Positions 15,581 to 16,845 of a DNA stretch of 16,845 nucleotides are shown here, piece after piece. The notes below the pieces were generated by a model. That model was not told where the DNA came from and ran no database searches. It was given only the letters and a program-made list of their open reading frames with translations. Origin of the DNA: Rickettsia sp. (GTDB lineage Bacteria > Pseudomonadota > Alphaproteobacteria > Rickettsiales > Rickettsiaceae); assembly GCA_031254535.1 (NCBI GenBank), contig JAIRUG010000073.1:1-16845 (forward strand), written 5' to 3'. The stretch's first letter is position 1. Each line of letters starts with the position of its first letter. The position numbers and the translations under genes were made by a program.

Positions 15581-16622
15581 TAATATTAAATACCTACTAG
15601 AGTATTTTCTTGTTTTAGTAATAATAAAGATACTAGGAGCATTGGGTATTGACAGATCTGTAAATATTTGTCGATATTTAGCAAGGAAGATAGGCCCTTT
15701 GTTACCAGTCAATAAAGTTGCAAAAGAAAATATTCAAAATATTCTTGGTAATAATCTATACACAAATGAAGTATACTCAAATAATTTGAAGAATTGGAAC
15801 GTAAAACAAGGGGTGAGTAAGCGGAACGTACAGCTAGTACGTGAGCACGCGAATGCCCCGAAGTTTTATGGAGCCAATTCTTCAAAGCAGAAGAGTATAT
15901 CTATAAATTCTCAAGCAATCGTCAATCAAGTATGGGATAATTTTGGCAGTTTTATAGGAGAATTTCCATACGTTAATAAGATGTCAGAGGAAGAGTTATC
16001 TAGACGAATAGAGATAAGTGGGCTTGAGAATATAATAGAATTCCAGAAATCACAGCAACCGTTCTTATTATTTACCGGACATTTTGCTAATTGGGATTTT
16101 GCTCTTAAAATTATCAATAAATTTTATCCTAAATTTGCTATTATCTACCGCAAATTAAATAATCCTTATGTTAACAAACTAATTAACAATACACGTACAA
16201 GAGGTGATATAAGACTAATTCCTAAAGGATCTAAGGGTGCAAGATATCTAATATCTGCCATCAGATCAGGATATGCCATTGGTATGCTGGTAGATCAAAA
16301 AATGAATAATGGCATTGAAGTGCCATTTTTAGGGCAACCCTCCATGACTGCTCAAGCAATTGCTAAAATTGCCTTACAGTTCAGCTACCCAATTATACCA
16401 TTACAAGTGGTTCGCACTAATAGTAATAGCAGTTATTTTAAAGTTATTATTCATCCGCCAATAGAATTACAAAAAACTAATAATAATCAAACAGATTGTT
16501 ATAACATAATGCTTACTATTAACCAAATTTTAGGTAATTGGGTTCAAGAAAACCCAGGTCAATGGTTTTGGTTTCATAATAGATGGAAGAAGAATCATAA
16601 TAAAAGATATTCTAAAGATTAA
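15564..16622 (+). CDS. lpxL: Lipid A biosynthesis lauroyl-type acyltransferase with an RPE insertion
   Basis: LpxL/HtrB transfers a secondary acyl chain onto the lipid A precursor at the inner membrane. A membrane helix lies at about 12-28. The catalytic HX4D motif is TGHFANWDF with His173 and Asp178; [40 protein letters not shown] and the terminal [10 protein letters not shown] are the other family blocks. The 352 residues exceed the usual 300-310 by an insert at about 70-112, encoded by an RPE, placed in the variable stretch between the N-terminal helix region and WDNFG. The start at 15564 lies within lpxK, overlapping it by 17 bp, and no strong ribosome binding site precedes it, so translational coupling is likely. 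Acyl chain length cannot be told. Confidence 0.92.
   Translation: MKKLFNNIKYLLEYFLVLVIIKILGALGIDRSVNICRYLARKIGPLLPVNKVAKENIQNILGNNLYTNEVYSNNLKNWNVKQGVSKRNVQLVREHANAPKFYGANSSKQKSISINSQAIVNQVWDNFGSFIGEFPYVNKMSEEELSRRIEISGLENIIEFQKSQQPFLLFTGHFANWDFALKIINKFYPKFAIIYRKLNNPYVNKLINNTRTRGDIRLIPKGSKGARYLISAIRSGYAIGMLVDQKMNNGIEVPFLGQPSMTAQAIAKIALQFSYPIIPLQVVRTNSNSSYFKVIIHPPIELQKTNNNQTDCYNIMLTINQILGNWVQENPGQWFWFHNRWKKNHNKRYSKD
15772..15899 (+). repeat. Rickettsia palindromic element in lpxL, type B
   Basis: Same 128-bp element as at 15357-15484, with roughly ten single-base differences. It encodes [20 protein letters not shown], then [15 protein letters not shown] and SSKQKSI, in the same frame as the lpxK copy. 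Confidence 0.88.
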
Positions 16623-16642
16623 ATAACTCACCTTACGCATAA
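16623..16642 (+). repeat. 20-bp exact repeat at a stop codon, copy 2
   Basis: ATAACTCACCTTACGCATAA directly follows the lpxL stop (16620-16622) and is identical to 7597-7616. Confidence 0.7.
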
Positions 16643-16687
16643 ATCCCGAAAGTACAAGACGTCTATTAGAGAGACCACGTATCAAAC

Positions 16688-16726
16688 GTCATTGCGAGAC
16701 CACGCAAGTAGGTCGTGGCAATCCAC
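16688..16726 (+). repeat. Half copy of the intergenic palindromic repeat, copy 7
   Basis: GTCATTGCGAGACCACGCAA then GTAGGTCGTGGCAATCCAC form one arm with a GACCACG...CGTGG mini-hairpin; the partner arm is missing. From 16727 to the end the sequence is AT-rich with A runs and nothing was recognised. Confidence 0.6.
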
Positions 16727-16845
16727 ATTGGGACCGTTGAAAGATAAAAATTTGCTCTAATTTCAAAAAAAAGAAACAAAATCTTTTGTCTAAAAAATTA
16801 CAAAAAAAATCATCAACTCTAATATTTTTAAAAGATTGCAATTTT

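Overview
The window looks like chromosomal DNA from a Rickettsia or a very close relative. It is strongly A+T-rich. It has Rickettsia palindromic elements (RPEs) inserted in frame inside protein genes, many copies of a palindromic intergenic repeat built on GTCATTGCGAG and GAAGCAATCCA, IS630-type transposase debris and several decayed genes. No CRISPR array, rRNA, tRNA or obvious phage module was seen. Species cannot be fixed from the sequence alone.

Layout. 1-1760: the 3' tail of an unidentified gene, a membrane fatty acid desaturase with an unusual C-terminal coiled coil, and xseB. 1761-4144: a decay zone with a degenerate RPE-like element, a guanylate kinase C-terminal fragment that may be fused to a transposase start, a secreted M15 peptidase pseudogene with three frameshifts, a composite repeat made of two palindromes inside outer inverted repeats, and a truncated IS630 transposase. 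4145-7600: lon (minus), divergent from a PLP-dependent threonine/serine dehydratase-like enzyme. 7601-7951: repeats and another IS630 fragment. 7952-10163 (minus): hemB-sco-ccmD-ccmE, tightly packed; ccmD is a 41-residue gene that is easy to miss. 10164-10553: divergent promoter region holding a large hairpin. 10554-14083 (plus): four genes 3-4 bp apart, a GspL/PilN-like protein, a PilO/GspM-like protein, an unknown membrane protein and a SugE-type SMR exporter. 14084-14344: a second composite repeat. 14345-16622: lpxK and an lpxL/htrB lauroyl-type acyltransferase, overlapping by 17 bp. 16623-16845: repeats and AT-rich sequence.

How the genes fit together. hemB makes porphobilinogen for heme, CcmD and CcmE carry heme across the inner membrane for cytochrome c, and Sco delivers copper to cytochrome oxidase, so this minus-strand operon serves respiratory-chain assembly. 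lpxK and lpxL act late in lipid A synthesis; between them they carry three in-frame RPEs, two of them near-identical and in the same reading frame. The 10554-13761 genes look like an orphan inner-membrane platform related to type II secretion or type IV pili, with no other pilus genes in the window; this is the least understood part of the region.
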